From contig JAPLOT010000234.1 of assembly GCA_026400595.1 (NCBI GenBank), positions 1 through 24,684 on the forward strand: DNA of 24,684 bases. The letters are read 5' to 3'. Under the pieces are notes generated by a model, which ran no database searches, had not been told where the DNA came from, and saw nothing but the letters and a program-made list of their open reading frames with translations. The translations under genes were made by a program, and so were the position numbers. Positions 23,369 through 24,684 of this stretch are shown here, in pieces. The stretch's first letter is position 1. Each line of letters opens with the position of its first letter. This DNA is from Alphaproteobacteria bacterium (GTDB lineage: Bacteria > Pseudomonadota > Alphaproteobacteria > Rhizobiales > Aestuariivirgaceae).

Positions 23369-24684
23369 TCAAGTCCTGAAGAACAGGAGCGACAGCAGCA
23401 CGAAGAGCGGCAGCAAGATGGTGCATGACCAGAGCATGTAGCCGAAGAAACCCGGCATGCGGACGCCGGCGTCGCGGGCGATGGCATAGACCATGAAGTT
23501 CGGGGCGTTGCCGATATAGGTGTTGGCGCCCATGAAGACGGCACCCAGCGAAATGGCGGCGAGCGTCACCGCACCCTGGGTCATGAGGAACTGCGGGTCG
23601 CCGTCGGCCAGTTCGAAGAACACGATATAGGTCGGAGCATTGTCGAGGAAGGACGAGAGTCCGCCCGTCGCCCAGAAGTAGGCGAGATTGTTGGCCGACC
23701 CGTCGGGCCTCGCGACGAGATCAACCAGGGGCGCAAAGGCGCCCTCGCTTCCCGCACGCAGCATGGCCAGAACCGGAATGATGGTGATGAAGATGCCGGC
23801 AAAGAGTTCGGCCACTTCCTTGATCGGTCCCCAGCTGAAGTTGTTCTCCGCCCGGCTACCACGCGGCGAATAGCCGATCGACAGCATGGCGATGACGATG
23901 AACGCCAAATCCCGCGCCAGACTGGCGAAGGCAATGGGCGTGCCGAACAGGCTGAGGCCACCAAGATCGATGCTGCTTGAGAAGAGAATGGCAGCGATGA
24001 TTGCCGGGATCAGAAGGAAATTGATTCCGCCCGCCACGGAGAGATCGCGGTCGGGAGTTGGGTCAGGCAGCTGCTCGCCGGAACGCGCGCCGATCCAGCT
24101 GTCGAACAGGAAGAAGATGGCCAGCAATGCGGCAACCAGCATCGCCGTCGGCAGAAACAGGTGGATGGTCGGCCAGAAGAAGTCGACCCCGCGCAGGAAG
24201 CCGAGGAAGAGCGGCGGGTCGCCCAGCGGTGTCAGGGCGCCGCCGGCATTGGCGACCAGGAAGATGAAGAAGATCACGACATGCGCGTTGCGCTTGCGGT
24301 GATCGTTGGCGCGGATCACCGGCCGGATCATGATCATGGCCGCACCGGTCGTCCCGATGACGCTGGCCATCAGGGTGCCGATGGCCAGCAGCACCGTGTT
24401 GGTGAGGGGGGTACCGTGCAAGTTCCCTCGAATGACGATGCCGCCGGCCACGGTGAAGAGGGCGAGCAATAGGAGGATGAAGGGGATGTACTCCAGAAGC
24501 GCGGTATGGGCGACGGCTTGCAGGGTGGCCGCGGGGCCGGCGAAAACAGCCATCGGGATGATCGCCAGCAGGGCCCAGAAGGCCGAGATCTTCCCGCGAT
24601 GGTCTTCCCAGAAATGCGGAACAAGCAATGGGCCGAGGGCGATCGACAGCAGCATGCCGACGAAGGGCAGCGACCAGGCGAGGC
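23369..24684 (-). CDS. NhaD-like Na+/H+ antiporter family transporter (5' end beyond window)
   Basis: About 437 codons of an ArsB/NhaD-superfamily transporter are present. The reading frame stays open to the window end (upstream residues read LAWSLPFVG before the internal Met at 24655), so the true start lies outside. Family motifs include HFWEDHRGKISAFWALLA near the N-terminus, ANAGGALTPLGDPPLFLGF, and LSSFLDNAPTYIVFFELA with the Asp-Asn-Ala-Pro signature. At least ten hydrophobic helices are visible. It would exchange Na+ (or Li+) for protons in the inner membrane. Citrate- or arsenite-transporter-like relatives share the fold, so the substrate is inferred. It is convergent with the UPF0114 gene (6-base gap). 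Confidence 0.88.
   Translation of the reverse strand, partial: LAWSLPFVGMLLSIALGPLLVPHFWEDHRGKISAFWALLAIIPMAVFAGPAATLQAVAHTALLEYIPFILLLLALFTVAGGIVIRGNLHGTPLTNTVLLAIGTLMASVIGTTGAAMIMIRPVIRANDHRKRNAHVVIFFIFLVANAGGALTPLGDPPLFLGFLRGVDFFWPTIHLFLPTAMLVAALLAIFFLFDSWIGARSGEQLPDPTPDRDLSVAGGINFLLIPAIIAAILFSSSIDLGGLSLFGTPIAFASLARDLAFIVIAMLSIGYSPRGSRAENNFSWGPIKEVAELFAGIFITIIPVLAMLRAGSEGAFAPLVDLVARPDGSANNLAYFWATGGLSSFLDNAPTYIVFFELADGDPQFLMTQGAVTLAAISLGAVFMGANTYIGNAPNFMVYAIARDAGVRMPGFFGYMLWSCTILLPLFVLLSLLFFRT

Overview
The window is high-GC, tightly packed bacterial chromosome. Gene content and order point to an alphaproteobacterium, most likely in the Hyphomicrobiales (Rhizobiales). The clues are aroB-aroK divergent from a tiny membrane protein gene followed by xerD and accA; secA divergent from a parvulin isomerase gene followed by argJ and mutT; and a comF-grx-nitrilase-DUF1178 run beside an NDUFAF5/BioC-like methyltransferase. 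No rRNA, tRNA, insertion sequence, phage gene or CRISPR array was seen. This assignment is inferred from synteny and protein flavour, not from a marker search.

Layout. 1-3091 is core metabolism and chromosome maintenance: aroB (cut by the window edge), aroK, a 47-residue membrane protein, xerD and accA. 3098-5025 looks accessory: an orphan Flp-type pilin gene, an AT-rich gap and a Tat-exported multicopper oxidase. 5038-14809 is housekeeping: secA, a 338-base gap, parvulin isomerase, argJ, mutT, a methyltransferase with an eroded SAM motif, an inositol monophosphatase family gene, comF, grxC, a nitrilase-family amidase and a DUF1178 protein.

14820-21614 is a carbon-catabolism island of two minus-strand operons separated by one plus-strand gene. 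The first operon is dgoK-dgoA-SDR, with start and stop codons overlapping. The second is a proline-racemase-family gene, an SMP-30 lactonase and a GguC/AraD1-like protein. Together they resemble sugar-acid breakdown (galactonate or arabinonate type) plus an imino-acid-like activity. No transporter, sugar-acid dehydratase or regulator lies in the window. Between the operons sits the most unusual gene: a histidine/phenylalanine ammonia-lyase family protein that lacks the Ala-Ser-Gly triad needed to make the MIO cofactor and has changed several other active-site positions.

21684-24684 holds ion-handling membrane proteins: terC, preceded by a three-way-junction RNA leader; a UPF0114 (YqhA-like) gene after a 13-bp perfect hairpin; and an NhaD-like antiporter gene truncated by the window end.

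The strongest leads are the MIO-less lyase homologue, the racemase-family protein with Ser/Thr in place of both catalytic cysteines in the neighbouring operon, and the structured terC leader. Novelty could not be checked here.
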